This document shows positions 8,870 to 18,384 of a stretch of DNA of 30,709 bases, piece after piece. The notes below the pieces were generated by a model that saw only the letters and a list, made by a program, of their open reading frames with translations, was not told the origin of the DNA and made no database searches. The stretch is from a virus. The stretch is from positions 1 through 30,709 of the IMG/VR virus record IMGVR_UViG_3300027320_000038; one strand, written 5' to 3'. The translations under genes and the position numbers were made by a program. Numbering within the stretch: the first letter of the stretch is position 1; each line of letters starts with the position of its first letter.

Positions 8870-9589
8870 ATGGCTATAAACATAAACAAGGTTTATAAAG
8901 CTGTTCTAGTTGTGCTGGAACAAGAAAAAAGAGGAGTGTTGACGCCTAACGAGTTCAACAAGATTGCTACTCAAGCGCAGCAAGAAATTTTTACTCAGTA
9001 CTTTGATGATTTAAATCAATTGCTTGGAATGCCTCAAACCTCATTGGCTTATGCTGATAGGATGGCTTTGTTAGATGAAAAAATATCTATATTTAAAAAA
9101 AATGAAAACGTTGATTTAACTAACAACGTAGCTGTACCTACAGAATCTGTTCAAGAATTAGGTTCTGTTATATACAACAGCCCTACCTCGGGAGTACCAG
9201 GTAGAGAGGCTCAAAGAATACAACAATACGAGCTATTTACAACTAATCAATCTCCTTTAACAGCTCCCACATCTTTCTACCCAGTATACATATACGAAGG
9301 AAATAAGATAACATTGTACCCAGAATCTATACCAGATGGTAGTGGCGTTGTTCAATTGAATTACTTGCACTTTCCAGCAGATCCTAAATGGGGATTTAAT
9401 GTAGATACTGAATTAGGTCACTACATATATAATGAGTTAGATTCTCAAGACTTTCAGATACATAAATCAGATCAACCATTGTTGATAGATAAAATACTAG
9501 GGTATGCAGGTGTAATGACAAAAGATCAATTTGTTATGTCTTTAGCTAATAGTAAAGAACAACAAATAAACGTTAACGATCAAAAATAA
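8870..9589 (+). CDS. Connector-cassette protein A1 (paralogue of A2)
   Basis: 239 residues, first gene of a duplicated pair. The N-terminal 56 residues align without gaps to the protein at 10187, with 33 identities (for example RG-LTP-EFNK and YF-DLNQ). A later segment, PADPKWGFN, matches PINPIWGFT in A2. The N-terminal part is helical and the middle beta-rich. It lies downstream of the head genes and just before a TubA-like/ring-type protein, so a structural role at the head-tail junction is likely. It might alternatively bind DNA or the capsid vertex. The ATG follows an A-rich leader. Confidence 0.6.
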   Translation: MAININKVYKAVLVVLEQEKRGVLTPNEFNKIATQAQQEIFTQYFDDLNQLLGMPQTSLAYADRMALLDEKISIFKKNENVDLTNNVAVPTESVQELGSVIYNSPTSGVPGREAQRIQQYELFTTNQSPLTAPTSFYPVYIYEGNKITLYPESIPDGSGVVQLNYLHFPADPKWGFNVDTELGHYIYNELDSQDFQIHKSDQPLLIDKILGYAGVMTKDQFVMSLANSKEQQINVNDQK

Positions 9590-9595
9590 TAAAAA

Positions 9596-10174
9596 ATGGC
9601 AAATACATTATCAACTAACGCTTTTATATCATTAAATGATATAATAAACAACTTTATAATATCATACACTGGACCTGGTAAACTTATCCCAGATTCTAAA
9701 CGAACAGAAGTAATATTTCACGCTAGGCGTTGTCTACAAGAATTTGCTTACGAAACTTTGAAAAGTAAGTTTATAGTAGAAGCAAGTGTATTACCAGCCA
9801 CCTACACTTTGCCTAGTGATTTTGTAACTATAATTAATATAGAAGCAGATAACATGGATTTTGTTCAAGTCAAAGAGAATCCAGGTCAAGCAGAATATGC
9901 TATAGATTATAATACTAAAATTGTATCATTTAACGCTGGAAACGTAAATGATCCTGATTTTAAATTAACATACTTGTCAAATTCTCTTACAACAGATGAG
10001 AACGCCGCTATTCCAAAGTTAGCAGAAGAGGCTTTATATGCTTGCATGGTTTACGCTATATTAGCAAATAGAGAGAAAACAAATCCAAACTTACTACAAA
10101 GATTATTAATAGAAAAAATAGACAAATTAGAAAGATCAAAATCTAGATTAATTTTTACTAACTTTTCTGAATAA
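9596..10174 (+). CDS. Connector-cassette protein B1, ring/adaptor-type
   Basis: 192 residues. It starts 6 bases after A1. The core segment from residue 11 (LNDIINNF ... GKLIP ... KRTEVIFHARRCLQEFAYETLKS) matches the equivalent part of B2 (30 of 47 residues identical by eye), and the end LAEEALYACM matches MAEEALYAHM. Helices flank a central beta part, like gp4/TubA-type adaptor rings that attach to the portal in podoviruses and crAss-like phages; this is inferred from layout and resemblance, since no catalytic motif exists. It is the minimal form of the domain, without the N-terminal extension and insert seen in B2. Confidence 0.65.
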   Translation: MANTLSTNAFISLNDIINNFIISYTGPGKLIPDSKRTEVIFHARRCLQEFAYETLKSKFIVEASVLPATYTLPSDFVTIINIEADNMDFVQVKENPGQAEYAIDYNTKIVSFNAGNVNDPDFKLTYLSNSLTTDENAAIPKLAEEALYACMVYAILANREKTNPNLLQRLLIEKIDKLERSKSRLIFTNFSE

Positions 10175-10186
10175 AAACATACCAGT

Positions 10187-11002
10187 ATGGCAATAAATGT
10201 AAATACAGTGTATCAAACAGTTCTGTCAATACTTAATAAAGAACAGAGAGGTTTTTTAACGCCATCAGAATTTAACAAGTTAGCTTCGCAAGTACAATTA
10301 GATATATTTGAAAAGTACTTTGAAGATCTCAATCAGCAAATGAGAATTCCTCAGGCTGATGATGATTATTCTGACAGGTTAATGAATCTTGATGAAAAAT
10401 TAGCTATATTCAAAACATTTGGTATTGCTACATACAACTCTTCTACTAACCCTAAATTAAAATCTTTCTCATTACCTATTATAAATGAGTATGGGCAGAC
10501 TGTTGATTTTTATAGGTTAGGAACAGTAACCTATAATCCATCATCATCTACACCTACTGAAGTTCAAAGACTAAATAGAACTGAGTTCTACAATATAGAT
10601 AAATCAGATTTAACATTACCTAGCGAAAGCTATCCTGTTTATTTGTATGAAAACAGAGGTAATGTAAATAATCCTGGCCAACCTATTAATAGTAACATAC
10701 AAAATGTATTGTATGTTAAGCCTTTAAGCATAATTAGCGATATAGAAGTTGATTATATTAGAAAACCAATAAACCCTATATGGGGTTTTACTACAGGTAA
10801 TAGAGGTCAATATATATTCACTAATAGCTATTACGATTCTTCTAACGGAACAGGTTCTATAGATTTCGAACTACACGAATCAGAGCAAGTTAATGTTATT
10901 TTAAGAATATTAGCTTATGCCGGTATAATAATAAGAGACCCTCAAATAGTACAAGCAGCTTCAAGTGAGGTTCAACAAAAGGAAATAAACGCAAAATCTT
11001 AA
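10187..11002 (+). CDS. Connector-cassette protein A2 (paralogue of A1)
   Basis: 271 residues, a clear paralogue of the protein at 8870: 59% identity over the first 56 residues by hand count. It is longer because of added segments in the middle and in the C-terminal half (for example an Asn/Gly-rich loop around NRGNVNNPGQPINS). The retained helical N-terminus and the WGF motif suggest the same fold, with a specialised second copy. It starts 12 bases after B1 and is followed 3 bases later by B2, so the four genes form one tight block. Confidence 0.6.
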   Translation: MAINVNTVYQTVLSILNKEQRGFLTPSEFNKLASQVQLDIFEKYFEDLNQQMRIPQADDDYSDRLMNLDEKLAIFKTFGIATYNSSTNPKLKSFSLPIINEYGQTVDFYRLGTVTYNPSSSTPTEVQRLNRTEFYNIDKSDLTLPSESYPVYLYENRGNVNNPGQPINSNIQNVLYVKPLSIISDIEVDYIRKPINPIWGFTTGNRGQYIFTNSYYDSSNGTGSIDFELHESEQVNVILRILAYAGIIIRDPQIVQAASSEVQQKEINAKS

Positions 11003-11005
11003 TAC

Positions 11006-12208
11006 ATGGGTTTAATTACAGAAAATAATCAGCAATACTACGCAGGAGTACAAAAATTCTTATCTGTAGCTGGTGCCGGACAAGCTTTTACAACTACATT
11101 TGATACTGAATTAGTGTTAGGTAGTTATGATCCTCTTCAGCCAAACTATGCTTTAAACAATTTTAAGTTATACACAGCAAATGCTGGTGTTTTAACATAT
11201 ACAGAATATACTTCACCTTATACCGTATCAGGTAATACAATAACATTTACAGGAAACCTAGCTACCAACACAAGTTTAGTTGTTCAATTAAAAATATTAA
11301 GCGGCGGTGAATACGGAAACAGAGATGCTTATGGTAACACTGTTGAGGAAAACTACGGATCTTATTCTTATATAAAGCTTGATGATATTATTAACAACTT
11401 TTTAGTTGCTTATGTAGGAGACGGTAAATTAATAACAAGTTGCAAAAGAACAGATCTTATGTTTCACGCAAAGCGTGGATTGCAAGAATTTAGTTATGAT
11501 ACACTAAAAAGTATTAAATCTCAAGAATTAAATATACCTCCAGGGTTGAGTGTAGTACTACCTCAAGATTATGTAAACTACACTAAAATATCTTGGATAG
11601 ATCAATTAGGTGTTAAAAGACCTATATATCCTGCAAACAATTTAACTACAAACCCATTTGAAAACCCTGTGCAAGATTCAAAAGGTGTGCCAACTCAAGA
11701 TAACTTTGGCAATAATATAGAGGGAACTTCGATAACAGAGGAAAGATGGAGGTCAGCGGATGATACTTTAATAAACCAAGATGTAACAGACGCACTTTAT
11801 AACCAAGGTTATGATAGCTGGGGATGGGACGAACAAATATTAGGTCAAAATTACGGATTAGATCCACAATATGCTCAAGTAAACGGATGGTTTACCATAA
11901 ATCACAGAGAAGGCAAAATGTCTTTTTCAAGTAATTTAGCGGGAGCATTAATAGTTTTAGAGTATATTTCTGATGGTTTAGCTTCCGATATGGAAACTAA
12001 AGTTCCTAAGATGGCAGAAGAGGCTCTGTATGCTCATATGAGCCACGCTGTGATAGCTTCTAGGATTAACCAACCTGAATATATAGTAAGAAGATTAAAG
12101 CAAGAGAGAAGTGCTAAATTAAGAAATGCTAAAATAAGATTATCTAATATAAAACTTGACGAAATAGTTCAAGTGATGAGAGGTAAATCTAAATGGATAA
12201 AACACTAA
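11006..12208 (+). CDS. Connector-cassette protein B2, enlarged ring/adaptor-type
   Basis: 400 residues. From about residue 122 (IKLDDIINNFLVAYVGDGKLI) it is paralogous to B1. Two additions double its length: an N-terminal beta-rich domain (residues 1-115, with a TVSGNTITFTG strand pair), and an insert of roughly 80 residues after VKRPIYPANN containing Asn/Asp/Trp-rich loops. Proteins with this core are, as I recall, annotated as structural or tail-tubular proteins in marine phages and crAss relatives. It probably forms one of the stacked rings between portal and nozzle. The following gene begins 6 bases after its stop. Confidence 0.65.
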   Translation: MGLITENNQQYYAGVQKFLSVAGAGQAFTTTFDTELVLGSYDPLQPNYALNNFKLYTANAGVLTYTEYTSPYTVSGNTITFTGNLATNTSLVVQLKILSGGEYGNRDAYGNTVEENYGSYSYIKLDDIINNFLVAYVGDGKLITSCKRTDLMFHAKRGLQEFSYDTLKSIKSQELNIPPGLSVVLPQDYVNYTKISWIDQLGVKRPIYPANNLTTNPFENPVQDSKGVPTQDNFGNNIEGTSITEERWRSADDTLINQDVTDALYNQGYDSWGWDEQILGQNYGLDPQYAQVNGWFTINHREGKMSFSSNLAGALIVLEYISDGLASDMETKVPKMAEEALYAHMSHAVIASRINQPEYIVRRLKQERSAKLRNAKIRLSNIKLDEIVQVMRGKSKWIKH

Positions 12209-12214
12209 AATTTA

Positions 12215-15200
12215 ATGGCTAGTTTTAAGAATATTTTCATAAAGTCTAAGATGAATAAAGATCTTGACGATCGATTATTACCTCAAGGAGAATACAGAAA
12301 TGCAGTAAACATCCAAGTTAGCAAGTCGGAGTCTGAAGACGTAGGTGCTTTAGAAAACGTTTTAGGTAACGAAATGGTTGTTGATTTTGGATTAGTAACT
12401 GGAGAAGCAAACGTAATATGCGTAGGCTATTTAGTTTCAGAAGTAAATTCTAGTATTTACTTTTTTCTAACAGACAATACTGTCGCAAGCAATCCTACAG
12501 GCATTTACGATGAAGATGCTAAAAACTTTATAACTAGGTCAATAATATCACCTAATACTTCAATACAAAATACAATATTAGTACAAGGTGCCTTTTTAAA
12601 CTTTTACGAAAACAATCCGATACATGGTATAAATCTTCTTGAAGATCTTTTATTTTGGACTGATAATAGAAATCAGCCTAGAAAAATAAGAGTTAGTGCT
12701 GCTGCTGATGATGTTACATATTACAGCATGGAAGATACAATATCTGTAGCAAAGTACATGCCTTATAACGCACCTGAGCTTTGGCAAGAAAGTAGCGTGG
12801 TTGGTGAATACGAAACTACCATGAAGGATGTTGTTAGCGCGGTTTTACCAAACGGCACAACAGCTAATCCATACTACAATGCCAACTACCAAGGTGACCC
12901 TGATTACTTAGAAGATAAGTTTGTAAGGTTTAGTTATAGATTTAAGTTTGATGACGGCGAGTATTCTGTATTTGCGCCATTTACACAAGAGTGCTTTATA
13001 CCGAAGCAAGACGGTTATTTTATGTACACTAGTGACGATGACAACGATATGTCAGCAGCTTATAGAAGTACTATTGTTGATTTTATGGAAAACAAAGTTA
13101 ATCAAATAGATTTACTTATAGACTTACCTACAAATGGAAATCCAAACATTACAACAACTTTAGAAAATGCAACTAGTCAGTTTAAAATAACTGAAATAGA
13201 GATATTGTATAAAGAATCAAATGGTTTAGCTGTTATGGTAGCGGATGTTATACCTGCTAGCCAAATAATAAGTCAATATGATGCAGCGGCACCTTCAAAT
13301 ATTTATAAATATAGATATTCTGGAACCAAACCTTTTAGAACACTTCCTGAAGATCAGCTAATTAGAGTTTACGACAAAGTACCTGTCAAAGCTTTAGGGC
13401 AGGAAATTATAAGCAATAGAATTGTATACAGTAACTTTCAAACTAAGCACACTCCTCCTTCAATGGATTATAATGTTGGTGCTGGTCCTAAAAGAAATTT
13501 TGATATAACAACAAATCCAAATAATGAAACTTCTTGGAACACTGCTATTGTTGAGTACCCTAATAGTACTTTAAAACAAAATAGAAATTATCAAGCTGGA
13601 TTTGTGTTGTCGGACAGGTTTAGTAGAACAACATCTACCATATTATCAAATACTTCAAACACAACCGTAGCAAGCGCAAGTGTTGCGCAGTTGTCAACTG
13701 TATATTCACCATACAATCCAGAAACATTGAACATAGGTCAATGGCCTGGAGATTCTTTGTTTATAGAGGTAAACGAACAAATACCTCCAAGCATGCCGTC
13801 GGCTCTTTATCCAGGTATATACAACGGAGATCCTACTAGTAGTGAATATAATCCATTAGGCTTTTACACTTGGAAAGTTGTTGTAAAGCAACAAGAGCAA
13901 GATTACTATAATGTATATCTTCCTGGAGCAATAACAGCATATCCAGAAGATACCACTTTAGAAACGGGTTTAACTTCTCATATAACGTTATTAAACGACA
14001 ATATAAATAAAGTACCTAGAGATTTATCTGAAGTAGGTCCTGATCAAAAACAGTTTAGAAGCTCTGTAAAATTATTTGGTAGGGTTGAGAATTCAAACGT
14101 GACCGCAACAGGAGTAACTCCTTATAAATTTGGAGTAGTTAATGAACAATATTATCCATCAAGATCGTCTGATACAGTTTCTACGGTATCTAACATGTTT
14201 GATATGTTTAATATTGACCCTACAGGGACTATACCTAATCCGTACCCAGAAGCTTTTTACGAAGCAGAATCAAATCCTTTAATTGGTAGAGTTAGTACGT
14301 CAGATAGATTTGGGCAAATAGACCCAACAACAGGAGCTTTAACTTACAGTATACAGAATTTAGCTGTTTACGAAACAGAGCCAGTAGAATCTAGGTTAGA
14401 TATATATTGGGAAACTAGCAGCTCTGGTACTATAACTGATTTGAATGAGCAAATAGAATCAGACGGAAATCAAACGATATCAGCATTAGCTGGCTTAGAT
14501 TGGTATTTATCTGAGTATTTTGGAGTTTATAGCGGAAATCCTTTACAACCAGATGTTACAACAACTTCTACCTGCAGCCCTTCAATAGCAAATGGGCAAT
14601 GTGGTAGATTCAGAGCAGTAGCTACTGGTCAATTTCAGTTTGAAGACTCTGTAACAAATCCAATACAAACTATAATTAATCCAAGTTTAACAGTTGCTGT
14701 TAATATAAATGGAATTTCTACTGATGTTTCTGGTGATTTTGAATTAATACAAATAACAGGAGTACTTAATGGTGGGTTAGGCAGCTACATTGATTATAAT
14801 GGGAATGCTACTACTGCAAAAGACTGGGACACTTTTATTATAGTTAATAAAGCATATAGAATATATAAAACAACTAATAGTGATGCTCAATCTTTTACTT
14901 TAACTATAACAGCTACAGATGGAGATCCAAATATTACAAACCCAACCCCTTGGGTGCGTACTTTAAATACAGGTTCTTATGGAACTATATTAACTGATTT
15001 ATCTACAATAATTGTTGGAGGTGAAACTTTCGGAGATGGCGCTACTACATGGGGACAGCATGCTTTACCAGTTCTTAATTATTTAAAGGCTTGTCCTCAA
15101 CCCTTAAGAGTACCTGTTGGTTTAACAAATCAACTTAAACTATACGGATCTAATGGATCTAACAGTTTATCCGCTGGATTAAACAATCAAGATGGATTAC

Positions 15201-16762
15201 AATGGAACATATCTTCTCAAACACAAGATGGGAATGCTATCAACATATTTCAAATTAGCAGTATTGGAGAAATAAGTGAGGTTACTTTTGGTACAGCTTA
15301 TGGTCAATACGCTATAACAGTAACTTTATCAGGTCCTGATGGGCAAACTGATAGCTGTTCTTTTGAATTAGTAGTAGGTGAAGAATTAGCTGACGGTAGT
15401 TTTAGTATTGAAAATAGTTTGAGATTATATACTAATTACGCTTACATTTTAAGCGCTCACAATTCAACTACTAATGCTTTCAATCAAATAACAGCAGGAG
15501 CAGGTAATTCATTTACTGAAATGTACCCAACTCCTCAAAGCACATTATCGAGTGGAGATGCACTTGTTTATGTACCTGTTACAGGTGCTGGAGGTGATGG
15601 AGATAACTCAACTTGTAATCAAGTGCAATACGGAGGCCGACCATACTCTTACCTTGAAAGAAATAAAATACCTTCAGGAACAAACTCTAGCTTAGCTGGT
15701 CCTTTAACTAAAGGTACCGCTTATATTAGTTTGCAACCATATATGGATGCGGTTTATGGTAGTACAAATAGTAATCCTAACTTTGAAAATAACAACGATG
15801 TATCTTGGGCTATAGAATACAGAGCAGACTCTAGTTCATCATGGGTAGCTGCAAAAGATATAGAAGGAAATGTATTATCTTTTAACAGCGAAGTTAGCGG
15901 ATATGGTAGTCCTACTCAAATAAGCAGCAATACCGGTATTAATGCTACATTACCAGTACCAAACCCAGGAGGGTCTCCAAATCCTATAACTTCAGAAAGA
16001 AATATAGTTTATGGATCCTCTGAAGGGCCTGGGTTTAGCGGTAGTTGGGCTAATTGGATTAGAGTTGGTGCTGAAAATAATACTAGTTCAGGAAGCTTTG
16101 GAGGAACTTTTGGTAGAGGTAAATATGGTAGATGGGCAGTTGTAGGTAAAAGCCCTTACTCAAGTGAATCAGATAAGTTTGGCGAATATAGAGTTATAGT
16201 ACAAAGAATAGGCGGGAATCAAGATAACAGCCAATCCTGTGCGGCTCCTATAGCCAGTAATACTAATAGTCAAAGAAACTGGGCAGGTGCTGGAGCCTAC
16301 ATTAAAACAGGTGATTTTTATTATGACTTAGGTCCTAAGGTAGCCTTTGGGTATAAAATAAATCCAGCATTAAAAAGCAGTCACTTTTTAGCTAAAAACG
16401 AAACAACACATAACACAGTGGTATATGCTAGGGAAGGTATACATAGGTATGTTACTACATTCTATGAAGATGCGTTGCTTCAAACTCCTTATACTGGATA
16501 TACTCAAGTAAACACTAATACCGACGTATATTTATCTTATATTTCTATAGAAGATGACGGACAAGACGCAAACGGGTTCCCTTATACAACACCTTATAAT
16601 TCAGGAGCAAGCAGCTCTAGTAACGCTAAACTAGCTTTAGCAGCAGAAGGTGCAAGTAGAGATAATGCTACAAACACTACATCTCAGAATTTAAGAACTT
16701 GGTCTTGCGAAATGAATCCAACAACTGGTTTAAAAGTAAAAGGATCTGCTCAACCTAGATAA
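12215..16762 (+). CDS. Large tail nozzle/stabilisation protein
   Basis: 1,515 residues, almost entirely beta-rich. The N-terminus carries KSKMNKDLDDRLLPQGEYRN (residues 11-30) followed by NVLGNEM, a signature I associate with stabilisation/muzzle proteins of crAss-like and marine phages. Residues about 959-1060 look like an immunoglobulin/cadherin-type domain (GEISEVTFGTAYGQYAITVTL, then SFELVV). The remaining parts contain Ser/Thr/Asn-rich repeats typical of exposed tail surfaces. It probably extends the tail tube outward from the rings and may carry receptor-binding or decoration domains. Its stop is in the same frame as the next gene, with one further in-frame stop between them. Confidence 0.65.
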   Translation: MASFKNIFIKSKMNKDLDDRLLPQGEYRNAVNIQVSKSESEDVGALENVLGNEMVVDFGLVTGEANVICVGYLVSEVNSSIYFFLTDNTVASNPTGIYDEDAKNFITRSIISPNTSIQNTILVQGAFLNFYENNPIHGINLLEDLLFWTDNRNQPRKIRVSAAADDVTYYSMEDTISVAKYMPYNAPELWQESSVVGEYETTMKDVVSAVLPNGTTANPYYNANYQGDPDYLEDKFVRFSYRFKFDDGEYSVFAPFTQECFIPKQDGYFMYTSDDDNDMSAAYRSTIVDFMENKVNQIDLLIDLPTNGNPNITTTLENATSQFKITEIEILYKESNGLAVMVADVIPASQIISQYDAAAPSNIYKYRYSGTKPFRTLPEDQLIRVYDKVPVKALGQEIISNRIVYSNFQTKHTPPSMDYNVGAGPKRNFDITTNPNNETSWNTAIVEYPNSTLKQNRNYQAGFVLSDRFSRTTSTILSNTSNTTVASASVAQLSTVYSPYNPETLNIGQWPGDSLFIEVNEQIPPSMPSALYPGIYNGDPTSSEYNPLGFYTWKVVVKQQEQDYYNVYLPGAITAYPEDTTLETGLTSHITLLNDNINKVPRDLSEVGPDQKQFRSSVKLFGRVENSNVTATGVTPYKFGVVNEQYYPSRSSDTVSTVSNMFDMFNIDPTGTIPNPYPEAFYEAESNPLIGRVSTSDRFGQIDPTTGALTYSIQNLAVYETEPVESRLDIYWETSSSGTITDLNEQIESDGNQTISALAGLDWYLSEYFGVYSGNPLQPDVTTTSTCSPSIANGQCGRFRAVATGQFQFEDSVTNPIQTIINPSLTVAVNINGISTDVSGDFELIQITGVLNGGLGSYIDYNGNATTAKDWDTFIIVNKAYRIYKTTNSDAQSFTLTITATDGDPNITNPTPWVRTLNTGSYGTILTDLSTIIVGGETFGDGATTWGQHALPVLNYLKACPQPLRVPVGLTNQLKLYGSNGSNSLSAGLNNQDGLQWNISSQTQDGNAINIFQISSIGEISEVTFGTAYGQYAITVTLSGPDGQTDSCSFELVVGEELADGSFSIENSLRLYTNYAYILSAHNSTTNAFNQITAGAGNSFTEMYPTPQSTLSSGDALVYVPVTGAGGDGDNSTCNQVQYGGRPYSYLERNKIPSGTNSSLAGPLTKGTAYISLQPYMDAVYGSTNSNPNFENNNDVSWAIEYRADSSSSWVAAKDIEGNVLSFNSEVSGYGSPTQISSNTGINATLPVPNPGGSPNPITSERNIVYGSSEGPGFSGSWANWIRVGAENNTSSGSFGGTFGRGKYGRWAVVGKSPYSSESDKFGEYRVIVQRIGGNQDNSQSCAAPIASNTNSQRNWAGAGAYIKTGDFYYDLGPKVAFGYKINPALKSSHFLAKNETTHNTVVYAREGIHRYVTTFYEDALLQTPYTGYTQVNTNTDVYLSYISIEDDGQDANGFPYTTPYNSGASSSSNAKLALAAEGASRDNATNTTSQNLRTWSCEMNPTTGLKVKGSAQPR

Positions 16763-16772
16763 CATACAATAA

Positions 16773-16785
16773 AGGTAAAATACCT
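16773..16785 (+). other. Small hairpin between the two nozzle genes
   Basis: AGGTA and TACCT pair around an AAA loop, 10 bases after the first stop. The stem has only 5 bp, so a regulatory role is uncertain. Confidence 0.25.
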
Positions 16786-16807
16786 GTAAACATGTAATAT
16801 AAATATT

Positions 16808-18355
16808 ATGGCTTTAATAGAAGTAAAATACTATAATTCATTCACTCTAAGAAAAAGCGTAGACGCAGATAACGGCATCAACTGGTTTGGCTCTAGAGGT
16901 ATACCTACTGGTCAAGGCGGGTGGCCGCAAGGAACAGTAGCAGATCCTCAGCAAGACGTTAACTGGGCTATAGAAGAATCTAGAATTAGAGGTGGTTATA
17001 ATAATACTTCTACTTCTTTTGGAGCTAAAGCTTATTTAGTTGAAGACGAACCTAATGGTAGCGTTAGAGGTAATGCAATGATATATTCAGGTATATACAA
17101 TTCTAGAACTGGTATAAATCAAACAAATCAATTTTCCGTAGGTAAAGAAATAACTAAAGCAATTGATCCTGCTAACGGTAGTATACAAAAACTATATGCT
17201 GAAGATTCTAACTTAATCATATTATCAGAAAATAAAGCTAGTAGAGCTCTTATTGATAAAGACGCTATATATACAGCCGAAGGCGGAGGCGTATCAGTTA
17301 GTAATTTGAAAACTGTTATTGGACAGATAGTTCCTTATGCTGGTAATTTTGGTATTGGAACTAATCCTGAAAGCTTTGCAACTTACGGCTATAGGAAATA
17401 CTTTGTAGATAAAAATAGAGGGGCGGTGTTAAGATTATCTATGGATGGAATAACAGAAATATCAAACTACGGAATGATCGACTGGTTTAGAGATAACTTA
17501 AGCTCTGTTGATTCGTCTAGCTTTGGTCCAGGTAAAATAGTGGGGGGATGGGATATATATACTAAGCAGTATACTTTGTCTTTACAGCCAAGTACACCAC
17601 CAAACGCTACACCTGACAATTCAAGTTACAACACATTGCAATTTGATGAAAGCGTTCGCGGTTGGCCATCTTTTTTTACATTTAAACCTAGGTTTACTTT
17701 TAGCTTAGCAAACAAAATGTATAGCATAGGAAATCAATCAGGCAGTGATAACAAGCTGTATGTTCACAATAGTACAAATGTTCCTAGAGGTGAATTTTAC
17801 GGGGATTCTAATAAATCAAAAGTTACTTTTGTAGTAAATCCAAATATAGATACAAGCAAGGTTTTTAAAACTATAAACTATGAAGGCAGCAGTGGTTGGG
17901 AAGTTACTCAGTATGTGTCAGATATAACGGGTGTTGATAGTTACGAACTAGACACTTCCGGAAATCCTATATGGATTAATCCTCCACAGTTAAGAGATAC
18001 ATCGAATCAAATATATAGCTACTACGAGGGTGAATATATAATAAACCCTATACAATCAAGTTCTACCTACAATCAACCTGTTTATAGACCAAACTATGTT
18101 AGTACTTTTGGAGCTAATAATCCTCCTTATAATAAAGAATATGCTGGTTTTATAAGAAAGGAAAACAAATACTACGCTAACTTAGTTAATAACAGCGAAA
18201 ACCAAACAATGCCTGGCGAAGTTATATTTGGAGAAGATATGACAGGTATAAAAGGTTACTACTGTACTGTAACTTTGCAGAACGATAGTAGTACTAATCC
18301 TGGTGGAGCAAAAGAACTTTTTGCTGTTAACTCTACTTTTGTTGTTAGTAGTTAA
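16808..18355 (+). CDS. Tail nozzle protein, propeller-like part
   Basis: 515 residues, rich in beta strands and aromatic residues. The central block (SIQKLYAEDSNLIILSENKA ... YRKYFVDKNRGAVLRLSMDG ... ISNYGM) resembles the blade region of podovirus nozzle proteins (T7 gp12/P22 gp10 class) and the C-terminal part of crAss-like stabilisation proteins. The neighbouring 1,515-residue protein has the matching N-terminal signature, so the two probably build one nozzle together. The ATG follows an A/T leader and is in frame with the upstream gene after two stops (16760 and 16787). Alternatively it is an independent tail-fibre anchor. Confidence 0.6.
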   Translation: MALIEVKYYNSFTLRKSVDADNGINWFGSRGIPTGQGGWPQGTVADPQQDVNWAIEESRIRGGYNNTSTSFGAKAYLVEDEPNGSVRGNAMIYSGIYNSRTGINQTNQFSVGKEITKAIDPANGSIQKLYAEDSNLIILSENKASRALIDKDAIYTAEGGGVSVSNLKTVIGQIVPYAGNFGIGTNPESFATYGYRKYFVDKNRGAVLRLSMDGITEISNYGMIDWFRDNLSSVDSSSFGPGKIVGGWDIYTKQYTLSLQPSTPPNATPDNSSYNTLQFDESVRGWPSFFTFKPRFTFSLANKMYSIGNQSGSDNKLYVHNSTNVPRGEFYGDSNKSKVTFVVNPNIDTSKVFKTINYEGSSGWEVTQYVSDITGVDSYELDTSGNPIWINPPQLRDTSNQIYSYYEGEYIINPIQSSSTYNQPVYRPNYVSTFGANNPPYNKEYAGFIRKENKYYANLVNNSENQTMPGEVIFGEDMTGIKGYYCTVTLQNDSSTNPGGAKELFAVNSTFVVSS

Positions 18356-18384
18356 AGCAATATAAAATATAAAAGAATAATAAC

